A stretch of 50,904 nucleotides of DNA, taken from Oscillospiraceae bacterium (GTDB taxonomy: Bacteria; Bacillota; Clostridia; Oscillospirales; Acutalibacteraceae). Numbering within the stretch: position 1 is the stretch's first letter; each line of letters starts with the position of its first letter. The notes below the pieces were generated by a model. The model saw only the letters and a program-made list of their open reading frames with translations, did not search any database and was not told where the DNA came from. Positions 43,101-50,661 of this stretch are shown in pieces. The stretch lies in the NCBI GenBank assembly GCA_029219165.1, contig JAQXSW010000026.1, positions 1 to 50,904 of the forward strand. Reading direction: 5' to 3'. Position numbers and translations under genes: made by a program.

Positions 43101-43137
43101 AAAAGCAGATGGAGTTTTAAAACTACCATCTGCTTTT
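43101..43137. terminator. bidirectional terminator between birA and rplL
   Basis: The stem AAAAGCAGATGG / CCATCTGCTTTT with an inner GTTTT/AAAAC helix is followed by ATTTTCAT on the plus strand and T-rich sequence on the minus strand. Confidence 0.85.
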
Positions 43138-43161
43138 ATTTTCATATCATAAGTAATAAAA

Positions 43162-43539
43162 TTACTTAAGTTCAACCTTAGCGCCAACTTCTTCAAGCTT
43201 AGCCTTAGCAGCTTCAGCGTCTTCCTTAGAAGCGCCTTCCTTAAGTGTCTTAGGAGCGCCATCAACGATAGCCTTTGCTTCAGCAAGTCCAAGACCTGTG
43301 ATCTCACGAACTGCCTTAATAACCTTAATCTTTTCTGCGCCAACGTCAGCAAGAACAACGTCGAACTCTGTCTTCTCAGCAGCAGCTGCCTCGCCACCTG
43401 CTACTGGACCTGCTACTGCTACTGCAGCTGCTGCAGATACACCAAATTCATCCTCTACTGCATGTACAAGCTCTGAAAGCTCGATAACTGTCATAGTTTT
43501 AATCTCTTCAAGAAGAGCTGTTACTTTCTCTGAAGCCAT
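43162..43539 (-). CDS. rplL: 50S ribosomal protein bL7/L12
   Basis: A 125-residue stalk protein that recruits translation factors. The N-terminal dimer domain is followed by an Ala-rich hinge ([18 protein letters not shown]) and the C-terminal domain ([20 protein letters not shown], then [15 protein letters not shown]). The start is the ATG behind GGAGGAAAA, five codons into the longer frame. It is the last gene of the operon. Confidence 0.97.
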   Translation of the reverse strand: MASEKVTALLEEIKTMTVIELSELVHAVEDEFGVSAAAAVAVAGPVAGGEAAAAEKTEFDVVLADVGAEKIKVIKAVREITGLGLAEAKAIVDGAPKTLKEGASKEDAEAAKAKLEEVGAKVELK

Positions 43540-43602
43540 TTTATTTTCCTCCAATAATATAAATTTTAAAAGTTATTTTTTTACTAATAAGTTGTGCAGA
43601 AA

Positions 43603-44172
43603 TTATTCTGCTGCTTCCTCAGCTGGAGCCTCTTCAGCCGGTGCTGGAGCTGCCTCCTCAGCAGGAGCTGGAACTTCTTCACCGCTCTTGTCAACAACTG
43701 CCTGGATAACTCTGGCAAATGCTGCAATTGGAGCGTTGAATGCGTTACATACAGTTGCAAGAAGAACATCCTTAGAAGGAAGTCCTGCAAGACTGTTAAT
43801 TGTTGCAAGATCAATAACTGCACCGTCCATGTAACCGCTCTTAATGTTGAAACCGTCATGTCCGTCAGCAAACTTCTTAAGAACTCTTGCTGCTGCAACG
43901 TGGTCATCCTTACTGATTGCAATAGCTGTTGTACCGTTAAGTACAGCATCAAGATCAGAAAGACCTACTTCAGAAGCTGCTCTCTTAAGAATTGAATTCT
44001 TAACAACTTTATACTCAACGTTTTCAGCACGAAGATCAGCACGAAGTTTTGTGTCATCTGCAACTGAAACGCCGCTGTATTCTACTACTACGCCTGCTAC
44101 TGATCCATTGAGTTTTTCAACAAGTTCAGCAACGGCCTGCTTTTTAGATTCAAGTGCTTTCTCGCTTGGCAA
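43603..44172 (-). CDS. rplJ: 50S ribosomal protein uL10
   Basis: A 189-residue base of the L7/L12 stalk. The N-terminal domain (VVVEYSGVSVADDTKLRADL, then NSILKRA) and the helix spine for L12 dimers are present. The last 25 residues are a Pro/Ala/Glu repeat (APAEEAAPAPAEEAP) longer than in most homologues. The start is a TTG eight bases behind GGAGGT. An L10 leader precedes it. Confidence 0.95.
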   Translation of the reverse strand: MPSEKALESKKQAVAELVEKLNGSVAGVVVEYSGVSVADDTKLRADLRAENVEYKVVKNSILKRAASEVGLSDLDAVLNGTTAIAISKDDHVAAARVLKKFADGHDGFNIKSGYMDGAVIDLATINSLAGLPSKDVLLATVCNAFNAPIAAFARVIQAVVDKSGEEVPAPAEEAAPAPAEEAPAEEAAE

Positions 44173-44194
44173 AATGATTCACCTCCAAAAAATA

Positions 44195-44312
44195 TATAAA
44201 AAGCTCTTCCTACTACCGCAGGAAGAGCCTTGCAAACTATATGTCTGAAAGTTCATTCCTCGGTAGGCGGGCAAAAGCCATTATGTCTTACGACACCTAC
44301 TGTCTTTGGATA
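44195..44312 (-). ncRNA. L10 leader with attenuator hairpin (rplJ-rplL)
   Basis: On the minus strand the leader reads GACAGTAGGTG, CGTAAGACATAATGG, CCTACCGAGG, the conserved L10-binding leader of Firmicutes. It ends with a terminator-like hairpin GCTCTTCC / GGAAGAGC (44203-44228) followed by TTTTTATATATTTTTT, which suggests transcription attenuation by L10(L12)4. Confidence 0.8.
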
Positions 44313-44363
44313 TAAACAGTACTAGTATATTAACACAGGGAAAAACCAGTGTCAACAACAAAA

Positions 44364-45080
44364 TTATTTAGATTCGCTGTTTGAAGCAACAAGATATTTG
44401 TTAGAAGCAAATTTAACGCCAGGTCCCATTGTTGAAGCAACAGTACATGACTTAATGTACTGACCCTTTGTTGCTGCCGGCTTTGCCTTAACAATAGCTT
44501 CCATAAGAGCATCAAGGTTCTCAAGAAGTTTATCTGCACCAAATGAAGCCTTACCAATTGGGCAGTGAATAATGTTTGTCTTGTCAAGACGGTACTCAAT
44601 TTTACCAGCCTTAGCTTCGTTTACAGCCTTAGCTACGTCAGGTGTTACAGTACCAGCCTTTGGTGAAGGCATAAGTCCACGAGGACCAAGAACCTTACCA
44701 AGACGACCAACGAGTCCCATCATGTCAGGTGTTGCAATTGCAACATCGAAATCAAGGAATCCTTCGCCTGTAATTCTCTGTACAAGATCTTCAGCACCAA
44801 CAACATCAGCGCCAGCTGCTTCAGCAGCCTTAGCATTGTCACCCTTTGCAAATACAGCAACGCGTACAGTCTTACCTGTTCCGTTTGGAAGGATAACTGC
44901 ACCACGAACCTGCTGATCAGCATGACGTGAGTCAACGCCTAAGCGGATGTGTGCTTCTATTGTTTCATCAAACTTAGCAGTTGCAGTCTTTATAGAGAGT
45001 TCAAGAGCCTCGTTTGGATCATATACTTTTGTCTTGTCAACAAGCTTAGCGCTGTCAACATACTTCTTACCATGTTTCAT
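44364..45080 (-). CDS. rplA: 50S ribosomal protein uL1
   Basis: A 238-residue L1-stalk protein and likely translational repressor of its own operon. It starts [20 protein letters not shown]. The conserved [15 protein letters not shown] and [16 protein letters not shown] are present, and TMGPGVKF lies near the C-terminus. The ATG is 11 bases behind GGGAGG. A hairpin shared with the rplK leader precedes it. The length is typical. Confidence 0.96.
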   Translation of the reverse strand: MKHGKKYVDSAKLVDKTKVYDPNEALELSIKTATAKFDETIEAHIRLGVDSRHADQQVRGAVILPNGTGKTVRVAVFAKGDNAKAAEAAGADVVGAEDLVQRITGEGFLDFDVAIATPDMMGLVGRLGKVLGPRGLMPSPKAGTVTPDVAKAVNEAKAGKIEYRLDKTNIIHCPIGKASFGADKLLENLDALMEAIVKAKPAATKGQYIKSCTVASTMGPGVKFASNKYLVASNSESK

Positions 45081-45102
45081 AAATACTTTTTCCTCCCTAA
45101 TT

Positions 45103-45132
45103 TGTGGTAAATCGGAATTAAACCTCCCACCA
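45103..45132 (-). promoter_or_regulatory. candidate L1-binding hairpin before rplA
   Basis: On the minus strand TGGTGGGAGG is joined by a short linker to TTCCG and TTACCACA, giving a GTGG/CCAC helix with an inner GGAG/TTCC pairing. The same pattern occurs before rplK. It overlaps the end of rplK and lies ahead of the rplA ribosome-binding site. Confidence 0.5.
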
Positions 45133-45139
45133 GGAAGCA

Positions 45140-45565
45140 TTAATCAACGACAGTAACGCCCATGCTACGTGCTGTACCAGCAATCATAGACATAGCAGCT
45201 TCAATTGATGCTGCGTTAAGGTCAGGCATTTTCTGTTCAGCGATTTTTCTAATCTGCTCACCGGTAATTGTTGCAACCTTCTTCTTGTTTGGTTCACCTG
45301 AAGCTGACTCAATGCCACAAGCCTTCTTAATAAGAACTGCAGCTGGTGGAGTCTTTGTGATGAATGTGAAGCTATGGTCTGCATAAACTGTAATTACTAC
45401 TGGAATAATAAGTCCCATGTCGTTCTTTGTGCGCTCGTTGAATTCCTTTGTGAAAGCCATGATGTTAACACCATGCTGACCGAGTGCAGGACCAACAGGT
45501 GGGGCTGGTGTTGCCTTTCCAGCAGGGATCTGCAATTTAATAAATCCTATAACCTTTTGAGCCAT
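45140..45565 (-). CDS. rplK: 50S ribosomal protein uL11
   Basis: A 141-residue protein of the GTPase centre. It starts [20 protein letters not shown] and includes [17 protein letters not shown]. The C-terminal RNA-binding domain ends [12 protein letters not shown]. It is the substrate of PrmA, encoded at 29767. The start is the ATG behind GGAGGTGC, 23 codons into the longest frame. Confidence 0.97.
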   Translation of the reverse strand: MAQKVIGFIKLQIPAGKATPAPPVGPALGQHGVNIMAFTKEFNERTKNDMGLIIPVVITVYADHSFTFITKTPPAAVLIKKACGIESASGEPNKKKVATITGEQIRKIAEQKMPDLNAASIEAAMSMIAGTARSMGVTVVD

Positions 45566-45586
45566 GTTTTTGCACCTCCAAAATAA

Positions 45587-45647
45587 TGTGGTAATTGGCG
45601 GAACACATTTTGCATTCCTCCCACTGGAAACCAAAAAATTGGTTTCC
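45587..45647 (-). promoter_or_regulatory. rplK leader: 9-bp hairpin plus candidate L1-binding hairpin
   Basis: On the minus strand a perfect hairpin GGAAACCAA / TTGGTTTCC (45626-45647) is followed directly by AGTGGGAGG ... TTCCG ... TTACCACAT (45587-45625). The second part matches the element before rplA. Confidence 0.5.
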
Positions 45648-45687
45648 GTAATTAAAGTGACTAAGCACTAATTACCATGTTTATAAA

Positions 45688-46245
45688 TTAATCATTTACG
45701 GCGAGTTCTACCTGACCGAGTTCAAACTCAACAGGAGTTTCTCTACCAAACATTGAAATACGTACGCGAACAAAATCTTTGTCAACGTCTATTTCTTCAA
45801 CAATACCAGAGAAGTCTGCTAAAGGACCATCTATGATATTTACGAAGTCTCCTACATTGTAGTTAACTTCAACAACGCGTTTTTCAACGCCAAGAGCAAG
45901 TACTTCCTTCTCTGTAAGAGGAACCGGCTTGCTTTCCGGGCCTACGAAACCTGTAACACCACGAGTATTACGGATTACGTACCAAGCCTCGTCTGACATT
46001 GTAAGTTCATCTTTAACTTCTTCAACTGCAAGCTTTACAAGAACGTATCCAGGGAAGATTTTTCTTTCAACTTCCTTCTTTTCTCCGTTCTCCTTGATTT
46101 CGGTAACAATTTCAGTTGGAACCTTTACCTCAAGGATTTGATCTTGCATTTTTCTGTTCTCAACGACTTTAACAATGTTATCCTTAACTTTGTTTTCATA
46201 ACCTGAGTATGTGTGAATTACATACCATTTGGATATTCCAGCCAT
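45688..46245 (-). CDS. nusG: transcription termination/antitermination factor NusG
   Basis: A 185-residue NusG. The N-terminal NGN domain (WYVIHTYSGYENKVKDNI, then FPGYVLVKL and WYVIRNTRGVTGFVG) binds RNA polymerase. The C-terminal KOW domain (GDFVNIIDGPLADFSG) binds Rho or S10. Position between secE and rplK is conserved. The start follows GGAGG in the 14-bp gap after secE. Confidence 0.97.
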   Translation of the reverse strand: MAGISKWYVIHTYSGYENKVKDNIVKVVENRKMQDQILEVKVPTEIVTEIKENGEKKEVERKIFPGYVLVKLAVEEVKDELTMSDEAWYVIRNTRGVTGFVGPESKPVPLTEKEVLALGVEKRVVEVNYNVGDFVNIIDGPLADFSGIVEEIDVDKDFVRVRISMFGRETPVEFELGQVELAVND

Positions 46246-46259
46246 CTAGACTTCCTCCA

Positions 46260-46604
46260 TTAAAGCAGGTTCGAAAGCATAATAATTGCTTCTTCTCCAC
46301 CGTTTCCGGCAAGTGAATAAACAAGTTCCATAAGTTGTCTGAATACTACGTCAGAAATCCATACGCCGGCTCCAACAATAAGTGTAACCATGAGAACAAC
46401 TCCTGTATTCTTTACAGTGTCATTCCATGAATTCCAAACAATCTTCTTGGACTCACCTTTAACGTCTTTGAAGAACTGCTTTATGCGTGCGAACACCTTT
46501 TTTGCACCGCTCTGCTCTGCCGGCTTTTTGTCAGCCTTCTTTGCAGGCTTAGCATTTTCCTTTTCAGGTTTTGAGGAAGCTTTATTCTGCTTTTTATCAG
46601 CCAT
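46260..46604 (-). CDS. secE: preprotein translocase subunit SecE
   Basis: A 114-residue SecE. About 35 Lys/Ala/Pro-rich residues precede the conserved amphipathic helix (FKDVKGESKKIVWNSWND) and a single membrane helix (VVLMVTLIVGAGVWISDVVF). It clamps SecY in the translocon. The N-terminal extension is longer than in the minimal Gram-positive form. The GGAGG site overlaps the end of rpmG. Confidence 0.92.
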   Translation of the reverse strand: MADKKQNKASSKPEKENAKPAKKADKKPAEQSGAKKVFARIKQFFKDVKGESKKIVWNSWNDTVKNTGVVLMVTLIVGAGVWISDVVFRQLMELVYSLAGNGGEEAIIMLSNLL

Positions 46605-46616
46605 AAAGAATCCTCC

Positions 46617-46766
46617 TTACTTTGTCTCTTTGTGGAGAGTATGCTTCTTACAGAATCTGCAGTACTTGTTCATCTCCAACCTGTCAGGTGTGTTCTTCTT
46701 GTTTTTCATTGTGTTGTAGTTGCGCTGATTGCACTCTGTGCAAGCGAGTGTTACTCTAACTCTCAT
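46617..46766 (-). CDS. rpmG: 50S ribosomal protein bL33
   Basis: A 49-residue bL33 with all four zinc cysteines (C9-x2-C12 and C36-x2-C39; [19 protein letters not shown] is the core). This is the zinc-binding paralogue type. It starts MRVRVTLAC behind a GGAGGTG site, and is the first gene of the rpmG-secE-nusG-rplKAJL cluster, an order usual in Clostridia. Confidence 0.93.
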   Translation of the reverse strand: MRVRVTLACTECNQRNYNTMKNKKNTPDRLEMNKYCRFCKKHTLHKETK

Positions 46767-46901
46767 TTCGGCACCTCCAGTTTTCCGGATAATTTGTATG
46801 CCCTAAACTAAGACATAGGGCGCTTGCCTCCCTCTTTTTCGGTCATTTTCTGTTCCAAAAATTGGGCACAAAAAAAGAACCCTCCATCAAGAGGTGTAAA
46901 C

Positions 46902-46930
46902 AGTTTACCACATGAGATAAACTCGGTCAA
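46902..46930 (-). promoter_or_regulatory. promoter of the rpmG-secE-nusG operon
   Basis: On the minus strand TTGACC and TAAACT are spaced by 17 bases. The leader of about 130 bases begins with a short hairpin (ACCTC / GAGGGT) followed by TCTTTTTTT, a possible early attenuator, and later holds a GCCCTA/TAGGGC hairpin. Confidence 0.65.
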
Positions 46931-47028
46931 GCATTTTTTGTTGTATTTTAAGTAAAAATTGAGGTTTTTTGAAAGCGATGTATACCGCAAATTTCAAACC
47001 GCAATATATGGTGTTTGAAATCAAAAAA

Positions 47029-47058
47029 TAGAGGCCACAAACATTATTGTGACCTCTA
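47029..47058 (-). terminator. terminator of the dockerin-cohesin operon
   Basis: A 12-bp stem with one mismatch (TAGAGGCCACAA with TTGTGACCTCTA) and a 6-base loop is followed on the minus strand by TTTTTTGATTTC. A second inverted repeat (TTTCAAAC / GTTTGAAA, 46992-47020) lies beyond it without a T run. Confidence 0.75.
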
Positions 47059-47065
47059 TAAAGTC

Positions 47066-48316
47066 TTAAAGTAAATCGTTTGGATCGCTAGCGTAATCCT
47101 CTATTTTCTCTTCTGTAGTTTTTGATAATTTTTTCTTAAATATTACAAAACTGATTGCAAATCCAAGGAAAAGACAAATAACAGCAAGAACAACAACTAA
47201 AATTGGTGAAATACCTTCAACTGTCTGATTTTTTAATTCTTCATCCTGTTTTGTCTCAGTATCAGGAACAGTAGTCTCCTCCGCAGCTATAGAAGTAATA
47301 ATTGGCATGCCGGCTTTAAATTCAGGCATTCTTACAACGTGAACTACATAAACGCCTTCCGAATCGTCTTCAGCGGTACATTTAATTTCAAATTTGTTGT
47401 CGCCCTCTTGAAGCTCTGCATCGGTTACTCCAACGACGCCCTTTGCTTTTGGATCCGCTGCAGCACCGTCAATTGTAATCTTTCCTGTTTCAAAAGGAAC
47501 GTATACAACGTATTCTTTTACATCTACAGCATATTCCGGAGAAAGGGTTCCGGCACTGAGAGTAATACCTGAAAGATTTGTGTTATTACTTGGTTTATAA
47601 TTTGGATCCTGCTGCCTTGTAACTGTTATTGTATATGTCTTCTGCGCCCCACTTGGTGCGGTAACAACAATTCTAACAGTGTTCTTTCCAACAGACAAAT
47701 TAGAACCGTTTACTGAAACCTTTGCTCCAGAGGCATTAGCTGTTGCAGATACGCTGAGTTTTGCAACATCAAAAGTTACTGTGCCACAAGAATAGTTTGT
47801 AGTATTTGGATTAAATGCAGGTGAAAGAGTTGCATTGCCAACAACAAGATTAGAAAGTGTTGCGTCATTTGAAAGAGGCGCGGCAACAGTTCCGGAATAG
47901 TTTCCGGAAACCGCATAATCAGTACCATCAGACACTGTTCCGTTAAAGCCAACTTTCATTGCTGAGCCTGTAGCAACACCACTGTTTACCTTAAACTTAA
48001 CAGTAAAGAGCGAGCCACTAACACTGCTGTTTCCGGTTGTATCATAAGCAACAATATTATTGCCGTTTCTTGAAAAAGCCCAACTTCCACCAAGATTACT
48101 GCTTGCACTTACAAGAGTAAGTACACTGCTATCATATGATAATGTTCCACTATAACCGGAGAAATTTCCACCTGAAACCTTAAAGGTTACACTTATTGTT
48201 TCTCCTGCTCTTGCCGAGCTTGGTCCTGACATTGAACCGGAAGCTGCAAATGCAGATATAGGAAGCATCATGACAAGCATGATAGTTGAAAGAATTACTG
48301 CAATAATTTTCTTCAT
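47066..48316 (-). CDS. membrane-anchored cohesin-like protein with two cadherin-like domains
   Basis: A 416-residue surface protein. A signal peptide covers residues 1-25. Residues about 30-146 resemble a cohesin: ARAGETISVTFKV, then GTLSYDSSVLTLVSA, then GSLFTVKFKV and a closing strand near SGTVA. Residues about 149-235 and 246-330 are cadherin-like beta-sandwich domains (DATLSNLVVGNATLSPAF and TNLSGITLSAGTLSPEY). After an acidic linker, residues 370-393 form a membrane helix followed by KKK and a short tail. It starts behind GGAG, 19 bp after the dockerin gene, so the two are co-transcribed. The inferred role is to hold the dockerin partner at the cell surface. The cohesin assignment is by pattern and could also be a related carbohydrate-binding fold. 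Confidence 0.8.
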   Translation of the reverse strand: MKKIIAVILSTIMLVMMLPISAFAASGSMSGPSSARAGETISVTFKVSGGNFSGYSGTLSYDSSVLTLVSASSNLGGSWAFSRNGNNIVAYDTTGNSSVSGSLFTVKFKVNSGVATGSAMKVGFNGTVSDGTDYAVSGNYSGTVAAPLSNDATLSNLVVGNATLSPAFNPNTTNYSCGTVTFDVAKLSVSATANASGAKVSVNGSNLSVGKNTVRIVVTAPSGAQKTYTITVTRQQDPNYKPSNNTNLSGITLSAGTLSPEYAVDVKEYVVYVPFETGKITIDGAAADPKAKGVVGVTDAELQEGDNKFEIKCTAEDDSEGVYVVHVVRMPEFKAGMPIITSIAAEETTVPDTETKQDEELKNQTVEGISPILVVVLAVICLFLGFAISFVIFKKKLSKTTEEKIEDYASDPNDLL

Positions 48317-48335
48317 AACAAACGCTCCAAATATT

Positions 48336-50417
48336 TTAATATGCCTGTGGCGTAATAGGCTTTGTTCCTAAAAGATAATCTCTGATTACAAGAAGATCAC
48401 TGATTGTTACCTTTCCATCAGCATTTACATCGGCAGCACTTAAAGTGGCACCCGAAAGAATACCGGATGTAGATAAAAGTTCATCTCTAATAGCAAGAAG
48501 GTCACTAATAGTTACTTTACCATCTCCAACTTTAGTTCCAATATCTCCGGTAATTACAACAGTATATTGTTTAACCACACTTGAACCATTCATGAGTGAA
48601 ACCACACAGCCCGTTGTAATTAAGTCAGTACTCGCAAGTGCTTTTCCTTCTTTTGTTATTGAAACGTAACTCTTCTCATTAAGTCCGTTTAGGAAGGTTG
48701 AAACAGTTGTTCCGGCCGAAATTTTACTTATGTATGAAGATGTGTTGTTGACTGCATATATTGGAGAGGAAATTAATGATGGACTGGATGAATCAGCATT
48801 TACTCTTACATTTATAACTGCAAACGAGCCATTCATAAGGTATGCAACAACTTTTGTTGAACCGGGAGAAATACCCTTAATGTTTCCATTGGCATCTACA
48901 GTTGCAATTCTTGTGTCCCAAGACATGAATCGCGGAGTTTCCGAGCCGGATGAAAGCTTATATTTAAACTGATGAGTTTTTCCGACTTCAATGGTTGCTG
49001 TTGCAGAAGTGTCAATATAATCTTCAACCGAGAATTTGCTGTCTCCGATTTTATACCAAAGAGGAACATACATTCTATAATAAGTTGAATCTGTAGAACC
49101 GTAAGATGGGTCATAAGCAACATGTTGCTCTCTGAATCCTCCGTATATGGTTACAGTTTGTCCTTTGGAAAGGACACCGTTTGTTGCGTAGTTAATGCCT
49201 GCATCTTTTCTAATGTTAATGTTATCTCCGTTTACGGTAGCTGTATTTGCATAACCACTGGTAACAATTCCGGAAGAAAGAGAGGTCGGCATATTTTTAA
49301 ACACCGGAATATAAAACGTCTTTACTGAATCAAGGATTCCGTTAGTCTTATAACCTTTATATGTACTGTATGTTGTGTTACAAACACCATTAACCGCAGT
49401 CATATACTGATTTTCATATGTATTTCTAGAAGTTACATTAAACTTTTGAAGATAAGCTGTATTTTGACCTTTAGCGATATATGCTGAAGCAATATACCTT
49501 GCGCCGCCTGTAATTGCGGCCATTGGAGTGTTCCAGCCCTGATTTTTGGCATATTTAAGACCATTATAAATTGCCCCGCCGGTGCTGCTGTCATAAGCAC
49601 CAATGTTCAAATAATTATAGTATCCGGTATAACCGCTAACTGTTCCGGTTGTACTGCCTGAACCGGATGTACTGACCTCACCCAAAATCTTTGAAGTCAA
49701 ATAACAAGGGTTAATGTTGTTGTCCTTAGCAGCCTGACAAATGGCATTTGCAAAAGTTATTGAAGTTGTAACCTGTGCACCTGAAGTATTTATATATGTA
49801 ATATTTCCACTGTCATCCACATAGTTTGCATTTGCGGAATTTCTGGTCTTAGACATAAATGTACCGGTAAGCATGGTTTCAATTATTGGTTCTGCCTGGG
49901 CCACGTCTGTAAAATTCCATTCGAGCGATTCAAACTGCATTATTGTAATTTCATTTCCAATAAAAGTGTATGGGTTCATATAATATGCAACTGCCATAGG
50001 GGAAGCATCTATCCAGCCGATTTGTTTTGAATTGTTGCCATCACGAACTTTATATTCAAATCCCAATTTCATTGATGTTGAATATGAGCCTTCAGACTGG
50101 CTTCTATAAAGCCTGGTTGCACTCATGCCGGTTGGATTTATGTAAACAAGACATCTGGATTTTGAACTTTCCTGTGCTACTGCTGTGTCCCAATCAATAC
50201 CGGTAACAAAAGGTTCAAAGTTCCAATTAGGATGAGCCTGATGCATTGCCCAAAGTTTATCAAGGTAAATATCCGGGAAACCTGCAGATTTTAAAGAGTT
50301 CTTGTATGCAGTTTCCTCAGCTGTTGCGGCAAAAGTTTGTATTCCAAAGCAGAAGAAGGCAACAATTACGGATAAAACCAATGCAAGCATTCTCTTTATA
50401 TATGATTTTGACCTCAT
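48336..50417 (-). CDS. secreted glucosaminidase with SH3b, Ig-like and dockerin domains
   Basis: A 693-residue secreted protein. A signal peptide ends near residue 31 (TFA-AT). Residues about 35-370 are a beta-N-acetylglucosaminidase/LytD-like cell-wall hydrolase (YLDKLWAMHQAHPNWNF; ILGEVSTSGS with candidate catalytic Glu247; GYYNYLNIGAYD). An SH3b domain (about 388-468), a Big_2 Ig-like domain (about 471-541), a small beta domain and a C-terminal dockerin (624-688) follow. The dockerin has two near-identical halves (VTISDLLAIRDELL and VTISDLLVIRDYLL). The second calcium loop is canonical (DVNADGKVTISD), while the first has lost the first Asp. The start is the ATG seven bases behind GGAGG. 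A cohesin-like gene follows. Confidence 0.88.
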   Translation of the reverse strand: MRSKSYIKRMLALVLSVIVAFFCFGIQTFAATAEETAYKNSLKSAGFPDIYLDKLWAMHQAHPNWNFEPFVTGIDWDTAVAQESSKSRCLVYINPTGMSATRLYRSQSEGSYSTSMKLGFEYKVRDGNNSKQIGWIDASPMAVAYYMNPYTFIGNEITIMQFESLEWNFTDVAQAEPIIETMLTGTFMSKTRNSANANYVDDSGNITYINTSGAQVTTSITFANAICQAAKDNNINPCYLTSKILGEVSTSGSGSTTGTVSGYTGYYNYLNIGAYDSSTGGAIYNGLKYAKNQGWNTPMAAITGGARYIASAYIAKGQNTAYLQKFNVTSRNTYENQYMTAVNGVCNTTYSTYKGYKTNGILDSVKTFYIPVFKNMPTSLSSGIVTSGYANTATVNGDNINIRKDAGINYATNGVLSKGQTVTIYGGFREQHVAYDPSYGSTDSTYYRMYVPLWYKIGDSKFSVEDYIDTSATATIEVGKTHQFKYKLSSGSETPRFMSWDTRIATVDANGNIKGISPGSTKVVAYLMNGSFAVINVRVNADSSSPSLISSPIYAVNNTSSYISKISAGTTVSTFLNGLNEKSYVSITKEGKALASTDLITTGCVVSLMNGSSVVKQYTVVITGDIGTKVGDGKVTISDLLAIRDELLSTSGILSGATLSAADVNADGKVTISDLLVIRDYLLGTKPITPQAY

Positions 50418-50468
50418 TGTCATGCCTCCTTTTCTCAAAACACACCAGTTTTTGTGTCTACATAGTAA

Positions 50469-50496
50469 ATTATATCATTATATAGCGGTTTGTAAA
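50469..50496 (-). promoter_or_regulatory. candidate promoter of the dockerin-cohesin operon
   Basis: On the minus strand TTTACA and a consensus TATAAT are spaced by 16 bases, about 50 bases before the start codon. Confidence 0.55.
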
Positions 50497-50552
50497 CCTA
50501 AAAAGGATTATTTTTCCTGTAAATAATAGGAAAATCGGCTGAATTTTCACAA

Positions 50553-50592
50553 AAAATAAAAGAGAGTAGCAACCGCTACTCTCTTTTATTTT
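50553..50592 (-). terminator. terminator of the rRNA operon
   Basis: A perfect stem of 17 bp (AAATAAAAGAGAGTAGC / GCTACTCTCTTTTATTT) with a 4-base loop ends on the minus strand in TTTTATTTTTTGTG. It lies 70 bases after the 23S 3' end. Confidence 0.85.
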
Positions 50593-50661
50593 AAAGGACT
50601 TGCGCCCTGAAAACTGAACAAAGAACACTTTATAAATGAAACCCAAGGATTTCTTCAAATA

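Noticed and set aside
46808-46846. A 12-codon leader peptide in the rpmG leader
   Set aside because: No convincing ribosome-binding site and no clustering of one regulatory amino acid.
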